Source: Opeltia flavorubescens (taxonomy: Eukaryota; Ascomycota; Lecanoromycetes; Teloschistales; Teloschistaceae). From it: DNA of 64,000 nucleotides. The notes beneath the pieces are model-generated. The model was given only the letters and a program-made list of their open reading frames with translations. It did not search any database and was not told the DNA's origin. Every line of letters begins with the position of its first letter. Positions within the stretch are counted from its first letter, which is position 1. The position numbers and the translations under genes are program-made. This document shows, one piece after another, positions 11,201 to 22,316 of this stretch. The DNA lies in assembly GCA_000442125.1 (NCBI GenBank), contig KE546971.1, positions 1,738,583 to 1,802,582 of the forward strand, written 5' to 3'.

Positions 11201-13134
11201 CGATCGAACTCTGCTTGGGCCTTTCGTTTGATTTCCTCAGCTTCCTCCAGTTGTCGCTTGAGTGACTTGCCTCGGCTGCCATCACCTACATCTGAAGCTG
11301 AGACTCGATTAAGGCTTCGTGAGCGTCGACCAACTTCTGTTACTGCGGCCTCGGATCTTTCGGAGGTGACTAGAGGCCGACGTGCATGCTCATGATTCTT
11401 CTGGTTTTCTTTGGGACTAGAAGTGCTGTCGAAGTCGGAGGAATTTCTGGACTGCATTGCGGCCCCAACGTTCTGTTCCTGCGCAACCTCCTGTTGTCTC
11501 AGTCCGCCTGTTGTATGGCCTGTAGTCTTGCTTGTCCCATGTGCTGATGCCTTAGGCGTCTCTGCTTCAATAGACTTCGGATTTGGGCTAGGTCTTAGTG
11601 GAGCATGGCTTGTCGAGGCGACAACGGAGGGCGGAGGTATAGCGACTGGCAGAGGAGCAATGGGTTCAAGTGATCGAGCGCCGGAGGATAATTTGCCAGA
11701 CCCAGGTTGTACCGCTTTTGACTTAGGGCTTTCATGAGGAGCGCTAGTCTTTGAACGCTTTGCGCTGCGGAGAAGTTCACGCTCGTGGGTGCTTCCTTCA
11801 CTGGTTTCGATCGGATCATACACGCTTGGCGCCGTTTTCTTTGCACCATTTAATATCTTGCGAGTGGGGTTTGCGTTGAGGGTTTGCTTCAACGGCTTTG
11901 GCTTCGGCCTGCGAAGCCGTCCAGGCTGTATGACGTCGTCCTTTTGTTTTGGCGGTGGAGTTTTCGTTACACCATCGATTACGGCTTGCTTGGAAGACTC
12001 AATCGCTGGTTCTTGTGATACGGGAGGGGCTGTCATAGAAGTTTTCGGAGAGGATTCCAAGGGTCTTTTGTTTGCAGACGTTTGTATTCGATGCCGCTGG
12101 TTCGACGGTGGCACTGGGGCCACAGAAGGTACTTCAGATTGAAGTTCCTGTGACATTGATGAGGAGTAATTCGACGTAGGTATTTCGGGAGACCGTGATC
12201 TCTTAAGACTTTGACCGGTCGATCGTGGTGGAGAGTCATCAATGCCAGGGTCGACTCCACTCAAAGGGGAGTCCGGGATATAGACTACCTCGTTACCCAG
12301 TGGCTTGTCGACGTCATGCAGTCCTGTCTGAGAAGAAATAGGAGTACCATATGGATCAGATCCTTCGTTGACCTTAGTGTTGACAATAGGCCTCGGAGGC
12401 TCAAATGACCTACGCTTCTTTTGAGAGTCCTCGACCTGGGTGATAGTGGGCGGGCGTACGCGAGTGTTCCGTAAGGAAAACTCTTGTCGATCCTCCAGAG
12501 AATCAATTGGGCGATCAGAATCAGCATACAACTGAAAGTCAAATGCGTCCACCTTTTGTCGTTTATTTCGGGCTTGGGACTGAACGGGCAAGAAACCCCG
12601 CGGAGGGTGTCCATGATCGACTGGATCATGGCTAATGGTGTGCGTGGCCTCTGCAAAGAGTGGAGGTAGCGGTCGCTTTATCGGTCGAGCAAGCGAGTTG
12701 GGGGGAAGAGATTCGAATCGCCGCGGATCCACCAGCTCTTCTCTTGTAGGCGGATTCCGATAGACTTTGACGGTAGAATAGCTCTTGTCACCAGCGTGAA
12801 CTTTGTTGATGTCCTCAAAGATGTCTCCAATCCTGTAATCCGGGAACAGCTCCAAGTCATCCAGATATTTCAAGATTTTGATATTCAGAGCTCTGTCGCC
12901 ATCCACGTTGTCAGCCACATTGGATCGCACAAGTCACCCAAGATTTGGAACGACTTACGCATGATTTCTGTCGAAAAACCGCTTTTCCAGACGCTCCGAG
13001 AGCTGTTGAATGGTCAGGTTTTCTGGGCATATTTCAAGCCACTTGATTGTCGGCTCAGGCAACGTCGGTGTAGGGCCTGAAGGTGAGGGTAAAGCTCTTG
13101 GCTGGACGATGATCTGAAGTCTTAGGGGAGCCAT
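8236..13134 (-). CDS. Net1/Dnt1-like nucleolar protein (Cdc14-binding type)
   Basis: Two exons: 13134-12959 and 12892-8236, joined across an intron with GTAAGT donor, GCTGAC branch and CAG acceptor, giving about 1,610 aa. The first about 110 residues form the only ordered region: LRLQIIVQP strand, then KWLEICPENLTIQQLSERL, then ELFPDYRIGDIFEDI and STVKVYRNPPT. This resembles the ubiquitin-like N-terminal domain of fungal nucleolar Dnt1/Net1 proteins, which in yeasts hold Cdc14-type phosphatase in the nucleolus and act in rDNA silencing and mitotic exit. The rest is disordered: Ser, Gln and Lys rich, with KPK/RGRP-type basic motifs, one long charged helix at about residues 600-700 and another near the C-terminus (EERAKQEEKAKQEEK), then an acidic Ser/Asp run. 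The assignment rests on the N-terminal pattern and overall layout. A generic disordered nuclear protein is the alternative. Confidence 0.6.
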
Positions 13135-13754
13135 GGGCGTGTATGAATCACATTTTGATAATCTCCTATATATGAAGAGCTATTGTACAAGCAATTGGAG
13201 TTATAGAAGCTCGGGCGGAGGCGCAACAAGGTGATGTAGAATGGCATTGAAGATCACATCTGAAATTTGGTGACCGCGATTCGCGAAGCTTGGCGCATAG
13301 GGCTGAGGCTAGCGCGACGTTGGATTTTCGGAATCGTTTCCGAAGCGAGCGAAGCGAAACGGAAGAGTTGCTTGAGCTGAAGGAATCATCATCGTCAGAC
13401 CTTTATACCCATTACAGCATGGCTCATCATTGCTGGTGGAATAAGGTAAGAAAATGCTTGAGAGGCTACGCTTGAAATTTGAAAAACTTTGGTGGCAGAA
13501 TGACGAACGATTCAAGTGTTTCAGACTGCTTGCACCACGATCACTTCGGAAAGCAATAATTGATTGACTGAATTGATTGATATTCAAATGTCTAATTTAT
13601 GCACACAACCTTCGCCATCGCTCAGTCCACCGCCAGAAGCCTCATCCTAAAAGCAGAACACCAATGCTACCGTCTATATTGCAGATCAACCCAAAAACAG
13701 ACAAGAGATGTTCTATAGTCGTGTCACAAGATCAACCAGATGACAGAGTAGCTT
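13135..13754. other. Intergenic region between Net1/Dnt1-like gene and sugar transporter
   Basis: No gene seen. It combines the upstream region of the gene on its left and the 3' flank of the transporter on its right. Confidence 0.6.
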
Positions 13755-15634
13755 CTAACCATGCTTGAAGGTCTGCTTCTCATCGATGATATCATCGTGA
13801 TGGCGAGATTGTAGAGCATTGACATCCAATGACATGTTCCTGGCGGTGCTGCTGCGGACTGGAAGACCAGTCTCAGGGTCGAGGACGGAATGGCCGCGCT
13901 GGGCAGCCTGGACGAGCTCGGGGTTCTGTTCCTTGAGGATCTTGAAATGCTTCTCAGCCTCCCAATTCCAGATGCTGTCTGCAGCGAACAATAGATTCAT
14001 TTCCTCAAGAGTGCGCTGGTTTGATTCAGGATACAGAGCCCAGACCATAGGGATGGTGATGACGTTGGCGGCGGCGAAGACGTAGTAGGTGTTTTCCTTT
14101 AGAGCCTTGAACATAACAGGGCAAAGCAGGGTAAGCCAGCCATTTCCGACGGACCAGCCGACCACACCCCAAGCGTTACCCTTTGCACGGACTTCCAAGG
14201 GGAAGATCTCAGCAGGGTACAGCCATGGGACAGTGAGCCATGTAGCACCGAAAGTAGCAGTGAACAAGAAGATCATAGCGACAGCACCAGAGCTGTATGC
14301 CTTGGCCTGAGGCGAACCCAGAGGGTGAGATTGACCAGCGGTAGTGAGACCACCTGCAAGGGCCATGGAGATACCTTGGACAACCGAGCCCCAGTAAAGA
14401 GTCCAGCGGCGGCCAATGCGATCAAGAGTGAAGACGCAAATGAGAGTTGACATCTAAGAACCTGGTCAGTGAACTGATACTGAGAAATTGCAATCGATGC
14501 CTGCTTACCATGTAAGTGATGGTGTTGAGCCCTGAGATCCATTGGACATCGGTGTTGCTGATACCAGCAGTGCGGAAGATGGTTGGCGCGTAAATGGTTA
14601 CACCAGCAATTCCAACTATAAACACAGTCAGCGATGATCATCTATAGATTCGAAACTGGAAACGTACTCCACTCTTGCATGATTTGGAGCCAGATGACGA
14701 GCTGTACACGACGGCCAGTATGGAGCTTTCCAGAGCCAATACCAGTGAACATAGACCAGTATGAGGTGCTGCTTGCGGTCTTTCGCTCAAGCTCGGCAAT
14801 GTTGCGAATGTCCTGGAACTCAGCCTCGGCCTTGCCCAAATCTTCACCGGTCTCGCCACGAAGACGGCCAAGAATATAACGGCCTTCTTCCTCACGGCCA
14901 ACCTTGACTAACCAACGAGGAGATTCAGGGAAGAGCCAGACGATAGCGAAGAGGAAGAGCAGAGGGATGATCTGGAAAGCAATAGGGAATCGCCAAACGA
15001 AGGAGCCGTTGCCGCCCTTGTAGAAGCCGCAAGCATACTCGAGCCAGTAAGCCACAACGACACCGAAGATGTTTAGCGTGAACTCGATTGCGACGAATTG
15101 ACCACGAGACTTGTGTTCGGCGGTTTCTGTAGCCCAAACGGGAACAATGGCGTTCAAGATACCGGTACCCCAGCCATTGATGAGACGAGCGAAGATCATC
15201 CAGGTGTGATTCATAGCAGAAGTTTGAAGAGTGGCACCAAGTACAGCCCATCCAGCACCCAGCGCGATGGTCTTGATACGTCCATACTTGTCACCGAACC
15301 AGCCGCCAACCAAGCAGCCGACCAAAGTACCAACATAATAGATGGAAACCTATGTCACCAATCAGTACAACGGACACCACCACTCAAGCGAGCGCGTTTG
15401 ACTTACAATGCCTCCCTGGAGTAATGTATTATCAATGACCGGAGAGCCGTCAGGGCCTGGGTGACCGAAGTGCATATGCTTCTCATAGTAATTCTCGGCA
15501 CCGTTGACACCACCCATCATACCTTGGTCATAACCGAAGAAAAAGATGGAAAGCGCAGCGATACAATTGATGGCTATGAGAAGACTGCGCTTCTCCAGCT
15601 TGTGGACCACATTGGCACGAGGAATGAGATCCAT
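13755..15634 (-). CDS. MFS sugar transporter (hexose/polyol type)
   Basis: Four exons on the minus strand: 15634-15407, 15349-14668, 14615-14509 and 14453-13755, giving 571 aa. All three introns are short (52-57 bp) with GT-AG ends and preserve the frame. Family motifs are present in order: FGYDQGMMGG in the first membrane helix, GDKYGRIK between helices 2 and 3, PESPRWL before the central loop, DRIGRRW between helices 8 and 9, and PAEIFPLEVRAKG followed by PESNQRTLEEM near the end. These are hallmarks of the fungal sugar porter family, plasma-membrane proton symporters or facilitators. The substrate cannot be read from sequence. The C-terminal tail (about 70 aa) is cytosolic and hydrophilic. 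A neighbouring acceptor could shift the start of exon 4 by a few residues. The upstream region is in the gene-free stretch to the right. Confidence 0.93.
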
Positions 15635-18600
15635 GGCGAGTGATGGTCCTTTGCGTTGTATGAATGCTGGTTATCAAAATATGATTGATATTAAAGATGG
15701 TGGTCAAGGGCCCTTAGTAGTGAAAGAGAAGGCGAATGAAGGCAAGTCCTGCTGGGGAGAGGACAGCTGCTGGATGAAGAGGGAAGGGATGTTGAGGAAA
15801 GAGCGATGATCTTATACCCATGGTTGCCAGCCAACGCCTGGCACTACTATCCACGCTATGGGGTAGATGTGGAGGAGAGGGTCCTAGTGTGAAAGCAAAC
15901 GAAACATGCCTGGAGCCCCAAATCATGGGGATACGGCGCGGCAAGTTGCGAGAATGGTGCAGACGATTGGTGGCGTCTGGGAGATTGGAAGTTCAGCGGC
16001 GCGCTACCAGCGACTGAAGTGGTACAATGCGCGAATCGCCTGCAGGGAAGGATGGCTGGAGATGTGTATTGTGAACAGCGATTTTGCAGGCCAATACGGA
16101 GCTGCGAGGATACAGGCAGTCGCATCGCGGGCATGATGCTTCGCGCGGTGAGCAAGCTTCTTGATCGTTGCAGTCTGATTAGCTATCGCGTGCATCCAGG
16201 ATCCACAACCGTCGGTAGTTGACTCGATCAACGCTATCCCGCATTGAAGCGTCCTTTCGTCAGTGGCTAAAATTCCCCGACTTTCGAGCTGGGTAACCCC
16301 GGTGCAAGGTTCAATGGCCCAGATGCGTGGGTGGGATCTGCGATAGGTGGACGGAACCCCAGGCTCTTAGAAAAGCTTACCCCACCAAGCTCACCAAGCT
16401 CACCTCGTGATCGGTACTAAAGCCTTCTAGAAGGACGCTAGAAGCTGCGAAGAAGGCCACCAGAAGCATCCCACTGGACCCTCCACTTCCTCGTTCTGTT
16501 AACCGCCCATACAGACCAATACCCATACTGGACAGTACACCATTATCCTTCGATCCTTTACGCAAGACATCCTTTGAAGTAGAGCCGTTAACATGTTCGC
16601 CTAGCATCAATTTACGATCACCACTCACGATCACCGGACATGATGCTTGAAGTTTTTCAGAAAACACATCCCGTCCCGAATTTAGCTTGCTCTTACCCCA
16701 TCCGCTGTCTCCGAGACAATATCGTCATCCTCTGAGCGCACAAATGGCAAAAGGCATCAGGCCGAGCCTCCCTAAATTGAATACCTCTTTGTACTGCTAC
16801 TGAACTAATAGATCAAATCGGGGCATCCGTCGTCGCTTACCTTTTCTCGTCTCGTTCCTTTTGTTCAGTAATGAGCACGTACATGCTTATTGTAGAAATC
16901 ACGCTGCCAGGTCACAGCAAGACCGCATATTTCTCCATCAATTCCCATCCCATCGGGGTAAAGACACATGTGAAGGAAGGTAAAGCTCATTACCGACCTG
17001 CAGGAACTAGAGATTCCTCGCTTCGAGTATTCATTTCCTCCAAGCATTTTGTACGGCTGTTGCTTAAAGTTTCTGCATACTGCGTGCCCAGCTCTCTAGA
17101 CTTCCCATTCGGCTTTCTGTAATCTCTACCTCTCAGGCCCCAGGTAGGTAAAGTTCTGATCAGCTGATGTATGTCGTATTAGCTTCATCCACGACTCAAA
17201 CCGATACAGACCGATGTTGACTATTCACTATAGAACACGTTCGTCATCGCGGATGAAGCAGAAGACTAAGAGATCCGCCTTGACTTATGCGCTTTCAGCA
17301 TGGTTGTATTCAACCTCGTGGCGACACAGCCCTATCGTAGCAGACCTATTTGACAGATGCACAAGAGTTCATTCATTGAACGAACATCGATACGTTTGTC
17401 AGTTGGATCTTGCTGCCAATGATTTCAGCCGACCATGGTAGTCGGGCTACATGCAAGGCTTTGTCGGTCCCACGCGTGCGGTCCCACGATTTTGAAACTA
17501 CCTCCGATTCGTTGGCTCGGCTATTGCGTGGGATGTAGATGGTTGGCTACGCACCAACGATTGGATACCGTCAAGACTAGTAAGCTAATTTGGAAGTCAG
17601 ACCTGCTTCGATACGGGTCCATGTGCCTCAAGCCAGAAATCTCCATTTAGAGCTGGAGAAAGCTGTAACCCAGACTGCTGGACTCAGCGGATCTCTGCAC
17701 TGCGTCGTGATACGGCCTCTCTTGGGGGTTCGCTTACACTCTAGACACTGTCTGACGACTTTTTCATCTTCAGCACGTTTCATGTCTCCGGTTTGTCGAG
17801 TAGATTTCGAATGCTTCTCGCATGATCTGGTAACAGACCTGAGGTACAGTCGGGATCTAAGCATGGGGAAAGCTTGATTTTCTATTTTGGTCACAGCAAA
17901 GGCTTGATCCTACATGACTGTCTTCCTTGTCTAGTTCNCCTGCCGATGGGATTTGAGGATTATATCAACTTTCTCCGTTACCATCAAGGAAAAGCAAGTT
18001 GGTAGCCAAGTGGGATCACCATTCATCTGTTCTGTTGAAAAATACCAGGATATACCGACGGACAACCTCTGGAAAGTTGGGTTTGCTCCATGGTCATGTG
18101 NATACACAAGGTGCTCGAACATACGGAGTCAATGTTGTCTCAACACCGTTCTAGAGTGCTCTCTGGTGTGACTTGGAATTGACGAAGCATCGAATCAATC
18201 GTCAGATCACCTGTCATGATTCTTAGCGAAGCGAAGACAGCTGTTCCAGGCTTTAGCCCGGGGACGATGTGAAGATGACCGAACGCGCTTCTCTCCGATT
18301 CGCTCCTGCTTTCTGCTGCAACGAGGTCTATTATTCGATCATGGAAGTGTTTCATCGGAGGGTTGACGACTGGTCGCGGCTCAAGATGAAACATTCGCAG
18401 AGCCGACTGTGGGGGGCAAAGCCGCCAGCTCGATAACCTCGCCAAACGCTTAATGGAACATATATTTGTTTCTAATCCAAGCTTCTTCTCCTTCGGTTAT
18501 GAGCTTATCCTCACTGGCTGCCCATATCTTCTCGGATTATAGGCTGGGTAGACTTTGGCGCCCTTCACTGGTACGCCACAAACCGCCTCATCGACTTGAG

Positions 18601-18874
18601 CCATCCATCTGACAGCGATTGATTGTCGGATCCAGATTTGGACGCTGCTTCATGTCAGCAGTGGATCGAAGCTTCGGCCACAACTGACTGAGTCGCTGCA
18701 ATAGGCTACGCAAAGTTGCCCGGCGATTTAGCCTATCCTTCAAAAGATCGAGGACTGTGAGCCTCAGTCTTGGAAACAGTTCTAGACACACAAATCTTGG
18801 TTCCACTTTGAGCGACTCAAGCTCATTCGTCGGTGCGGTCTTCATAAGAGCCGATACAGAAGAGGCAATCAAGC
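15635..18874. other. Gene-poor stretch with decayed-looking ORFs
   Basis: No intact gene found in 3.2 kb. ORFs are short, overlap on both strands and have no clear family motif. The left end is the promoter side of the sugar transporter. Two single ambiguous bases (17938 and 18102) lie here. The right part (about 17.6-18.9 kb, minus strand) has four consecutive ORFs with Leu-rich, F-box/LRR-like composition, listed separately as a possible relic. Confidence 0.5.
17628..18872 (-). pseudogene. Possible relic of an F-box/leucine-rich type gene
   Basis: Four minus-strand ORFs follow each other: 18872-18588, 18445-18140, 18122-17931 and 17894-17628. The first contains RFVCLELFPRLRLTVLDLL, the second ends LTIDSMLRQFQVTPESTLERC. 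Such Leu-spaced segments are common in large fungal F-box/LRR families. The frames are separated by stops and I found no intron set that joins them cleanly, so if it is a gene it is broken. Chance ORFs are a real alternative. Confidence 0.22.
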
Positions 18875-19776
18875 ATGCGGCTGATACGCATCTCCGACCT
18901 AACTTTAGCTCTCCTCCTCAGACTTCCCCACACACTCGCCATCCCCAAAGTCACGGATACCCTGCTCCTACCCCTCCGAATACCACCAACACAATGTCTA
19001 GACTTCACCACCGCGAAGATCAATATACCGACTTCCCTGGGAAACCCAGCAACCCAATGCTCATGGCCTGACATCCTTCAATGTGCAGCATCGGAGATCA
19101 ACTGCGGCCAGGAATGTGTAGAGACGGTTCAGAGAGTGTAAGCGAGCTCACTGCCTTTTTTCAATACTGATCACAGAAGAAAACATATTTTTCAATTCTC
19201 ACAGCATGAAAACTGACTTCATATCTCACTCCTCACAGGCAAACCGACATCCCACCCCTCTCCCCCCAATGCTCCTCCTGCCTATCTGCCTCCACCGTCT
19301 CCCACTGCGCCATCTGCTGGGGCACTCACATCCCCAATGGCCAAGCTCCAAGACCATACTCGTCCCTCCCATCAATATCCCGCGATGAACTTTGCGCAGC
19401 GGCGAAGCAGGTTCCAGAAGCGGGATGTATAGCTGATGGATTTTGTCCCGCTGCTTCTGCTGCTTCTTCAGGTGAGGATACGGAACCCAGCGGATTAGCG
19501 TTGATAGAGCAAATCATTGCCGAACTTGGAGGTGGGGCTGTGGGGAATATTGATGTGAAACCTGCGGCGGGGGTTGCGAGTACAAGCAGTGCTACTGCTA
19601 CGAGCAATGGTGTGGTGGGAAGCACGAGTACGAGCGTTTCGGCGCCGGGGGTGACGAATGGAGTAAGTATTTCTCCTGGTGGTCCGTCGTCATCGTCGTC
19701 GACGTCGTCGAGTACGACGAGAGGTGGAGGTAGGGCAGCGGGGTTGTGCGGGAGGTATTACTGTGTTGATGGGTAG
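18875..19776 (+). CDS. Small secreted cysteine- and serine-rich protein
   Basis: Two exons: 18875-19137 and 19239-19776, giving 266 aa. The intron (19138-19238) has a GTAAGC donor and CACAG acceptor, and joins the cysteine-rich halves in frame (ECVETVQR followed by VQTDIPPLSPQCSSC). Residues 1-22 look like a signal peptide (LALLL core, ending at TLA). The first half carries about eleven cysteines (QCLDF, QCSW, LQCAA, NCGQEC, QCSSC, HCAICW, LCAAA, GCIADGFC). The second half is Ala/Gly/Ser/Thr rich with a long Ser run and ends CGRYYCVDG. The layout, a Cys-rich domain followed by a Ser/Thr stalk, is like CFEM-type or other GPI-anchored wall proteins, but I do not see a CFEM spacing or a hydrophobic GPI tail. 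A GTAAGT inside the Ser-rich region (about 19663) might be a real donor giving another C-terminus. Confidence 0.65.
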
Positions 19777-20017
19777 TGATTACCTTGGTCGCTTCCTGGG
19801 AGGAGGAGGAGATGGAGAAAGATGGTTGTGAGACAAGAGATAGATTGATGAGCTGGACGAGATGATGAAGGAATGGCCATGATCATGGTATTGCCAGGTC
19901 TTCATGAACTACCAAATGAGGGAACGTTCGCTGTATATACACACCGCATTTCGCTATCACACACTCGCTGTACATAGCTAAACAACGTTCATTCCTCATC
20001 CTCAATGTCCAAAACCC

Positions 20018-21223
20018 CTACACACACTCCACCCACCCATCCTTCTCCACCTTCCTAACCTCATCCCCCTGGTGCTGGTATCCCCTCCTCTTCACCAACT
20101 TCCTCGCCTTCCTCTCCCCCTCCCCCCCACCACCCTCAATAGTCCTCTCCCCATCCCCAAAAACCCCCTTCATCCACCCATCATAACTCGTCCAGATCCC
20201 CGAAAACACAGCGCCCAAGAGCCTAGTCAGCCACGGCGGATTCCTTCCCTGTTTATCCGCAAACACTTTGTTGAGGGACATCACGCCCGAGAGTATGGGC
20301 ATCCATGTCATCTCGAACACGAACCGTCCAATTTTCTGCCCTTGGGTGGTGATCATATACGGTTGCAACGCGTTGAGATACTCACGGTACTCATTTGGAA
20401 TGCCATGTTCCTCTGCTCCCGTCCGCAGGAGATTCAGATATCGTAGAGAAGGCTGCGCGTAATTCGGATCCGGACGTTGGAAGCGCCCACTATTCTTGCC
20501 ATCGGGTGGGTATATAGGCGAGAACAGAGTGTGGGCTTTGAAAGGCTGGGTGCTTGGCTCTGAGGGGATAGTGGGGGAAGAAGCGGGGAGGGGGTGGCAG
20601 GTAACGAGGATGTCATGGTATGCGGCGCCACCGCCTTCGGTGGCGATGATGTGGGCGTAGTCTGTGGGTGTGACTTCGTAGACGACGCCTACGAGGCCTT
20701 TGTCCCAGTGGGGGTCTTTTGTGCTTGTTGAAGGTAGGAGGGGGGATTTCTCGTTTCCGAAGGAGATATTTGGGGGTGATGGGGGTTGAGAGGATCGATA
20801 CGCGGTGTTTGCGAAGCAAGGTTCTATGTATGGGAATCCGGGGAGGTCGAAGGTTAGGACTAGTTCGGGGACGACGACGTTGAGAGCAGCGAGAGGCCGG
20901 ATGCCTCGGGAGCCACGGAATGTGGAGGCTGCGAGGTTGGAGCCGTATGCAAGGTAGAGGTATGTTGTCTCTGGTGGAGAAGCATCTTTGATGGCTTGCG
21001 GGTCTGGTAGTTGGCCCTCGGGAGGTTCTTCGTCGAGAGAGGATAGTAGACGCTCTGCAGAAATGGAATGGAGCTGGGGGGATGGTTCGTTTGCTGCTGC
21101 TGGTTGTGTCTTGGTTTTGCTGGTGGTCCAGAAGCGTGCGAGAGCTACCGTTGCCCGCCGGTAGAAGGGAGTGTTTGGCTGAGAGGCGTTAATTTGACCT
21201 TCCATGCTGATGTGTGAGCTCAT
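20018..21223 (-). CDS. Gamma-glutamylcyclotransferase-like protein
   Basis: Single exon, 401 aa. The signature YLYLAYGSNL at residues 88-97 is the substrate-binding loop of the gamma-glutamylcyclotransferase (BtrG-like) fold. Further family features are the GVVYEVTPTDYAHIIATEGGG stretch (GVVY strand, then a Glu in the usual catalytic position) and PSLRYLNLLRTGAEEHGIP. Enzymes of this fold cleave gamma-glutamyl peptides to 5-oxoproline; fungal members include GliK-like proteins. Residues 1-80 are disordered and not part of the fold. The C-terminal 60 residues contain a hydrophobic segment (LTRLLGAVFSGIW) followed by basic residues, unusual for a soluble enzyme. It is divergent from the phosphopantetheinyl transferase, with only 139 bp between start codons. 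Confidence 0.85.
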   Translation of the reverse strand: MSSHISMEGQINASQPNTPFYRRATVALARFWTTSKTKTQPAAANEPSPQLHSISAERLLSSLDEEPPEGQLPDPQAIKDASPPETTYLYLAYGSNLAASTFRGSRGIRPLAALNVVVPELVLTFDLPGFPYIEPCFANTAYRSSQPPSPPNISFGNEKSPLLPSTSTKDPHWDKGLVGVVYEVTPTDYAHIIATEGGGAAYHDILVTCHPLPASSPTIPSEPSTQPFKAHTLFSPIYPPDGKNSGRFQRPDPNYAQPSLRYLNLLRTGAEEHGIPNEYREYLNALQPYMITTQGQKIGRFVFEMTWMPILSGVMSLNKVFADKQGRNPPWLTRLLGAVFSGIWTSYDGWMKGVFGDGERTIEGGGGEGERKARKLVKRRGYQHQGDEVRKVEKDGWVECV

Positions 21224-21362
21224 AGTGCAGTTATCGGATTACGCAGTGCCACGGTAAAATGGTGCAATTTCGTTATCAGATAAGATCTGATATCCTGCTC
21301 TACGACGACCGGAAATGTGCGGCAATCTGCGAGTTTCAATCCCTGATTATGCTAGCAAAAAG
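21224..21362. promoter_or_regulatory. Shared 139-bp head-to-head promoter region
   Basis: The start codons of the cyclotransferase (-) and the phosphopantetheinyl transferase (+) are 139 bp apart. Both promoters must overlap here. No TATA box is evident. Confidence 0.6.
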
Positions 21363-22316
21363 ATGAGTTCGGACAACAACAGTAAAGTACCAGAAGTGTT
21401 CCGCTGGGCGATTGATGTTCAGCCGGAATGGCCATGCCCAGATGACATCAAACCAGGCCGTGATGCAGCCCCTCAATGGGCCGCGGAGCCCGAAGCCGAT
21501 CATGCATTGCGTCTCCTCCCTTTGCAAGAACGTGAAAAGGTCCTTCGTTTCTATCACGTCCGTGATGCTAAGCTCTCGCTCGCTTCGCAGCTGTTGAAGC
21601 ACTGTGCGGTTTCTCAGACGTGTAACGTGCCTTGGTCAGAAACAACCATCAGCAGGGATGAAAGACATAAGCCTTGTTACATCCCTCAGGCTGGAGCTAA
21701 CGGGCGGATCGAGTTTAACGTTTCCCATCACGGAACACTAGTTGTATTGGCAGGATCCGCTGACAGCAACATCCAGATCGGCGTTGATGTGGTACAGGTT
21801 GATAACCTTAAAGATCTGCCCAAAGTACGGCAAGAAGGATGGCAGTCATGGGTAAACACATATGAAGCCGTCTTCTCTGGTAGAGAGGTTCAGGATATAG
21901 TGTCCTGGGAACCTTCCGAGTCTCTTGGTGACGATGATAGGTTCAAGGCTAAACTCCGTCATTTTTATGCTCATTGGTGCCTGAAGGAGGCGTATGTGAA
22001 GATGACGGGAGAAGCTCTGATGGCACCCTGGCTGCAAGATATGGAGTTTCGAAATGTGCAAGTACCCCGGACAGCCAGCGAAATGTCAACGGCAGAGAGG
22101 GACAACGACTGGGGCGAAACATGCTCTGATGTTGAGATCTGGCGCCACGGAAGCAAGCTTACAGATGTCAAGATGGAGTTGCAAGCTTTCCGCAACAATT
22201 ACATGATAGGAACAGCCATTTCCACGCTTGATGCATCCATGTTGCCGTATAAGCTACTCGATCTACAGCAGGACGTATATTCCGTAGCCGAGGCGGAACG
22301 AAGCGATAGAGTATGA
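21363..22316 (+). CDS. 4'-phosphopantetheinyl transferase (Sfp/NpgA type)
   Basis: Single exon, 317 aa from ATG 21363. An in-frame ATG at 21315 would add 16 residues, but family members begin close to FRWAIDVQ, so the second start is preferred. It moves the phosphopantetheine arm of CoA to carrier domains of polyketide synthases, non-ribosomal peptide synthetases and alpha-aminoadipate reductase (lysine synthesis). Motifs: FNVSHHG (substrate pocket), IGVDVV at about residues 139-144 (magnesium-binding Asp), and WCLKEAYVKMTGEAL at about residues 204-218 (W-x2-KEA-x2-K). No carrier-protein genes are in this window, so this is the general activating enzyme rather than part of a local cluster. 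A 5' shared region with the cyclotransferase gene suggests common promoter elements. Confidence 0.93.
   Translation: MSSDNNSKVPEVFRWAIDVQPEWPCPDDIKPGRDAAPQWAAEPEADHALRLLPLQEREKVLRFYHVRDAKLSLASQLLKHCAVSQTCNVPWSETTISRDERHKPCYIPQAGANGRIEFNVSHHGTLVVLAGSADSNIQIGVDVVQVDNLKDLPKVRQEGWQSWVNTYEAVFSGREVQDIVSWEPSESLGDDDRFKAKLRHFYAHWCLKEAYVKMTGEALMAPWLQDMEFRNVQVPRTASEMSTAERDNDWGETCSDVEIWRHGSKLTDVKMELQAFRNNYMIGTAISTLDASMLPYKLLDLQQDVYSVAEAERSDRV

Noticed and set aside
16377-16667. 96-codon minus-strand open frame
   Set aside because: Gly/Ser-rich, no domain, no splice context; in the gene-free block.
20018-22316. Secondary-metabolite cluster around the phosphopantetheinyl transferase
   Set aside because: No PKS, NRPS or terpene synthase is in the window, and the P450 is 14 kb away among unrelated genes.
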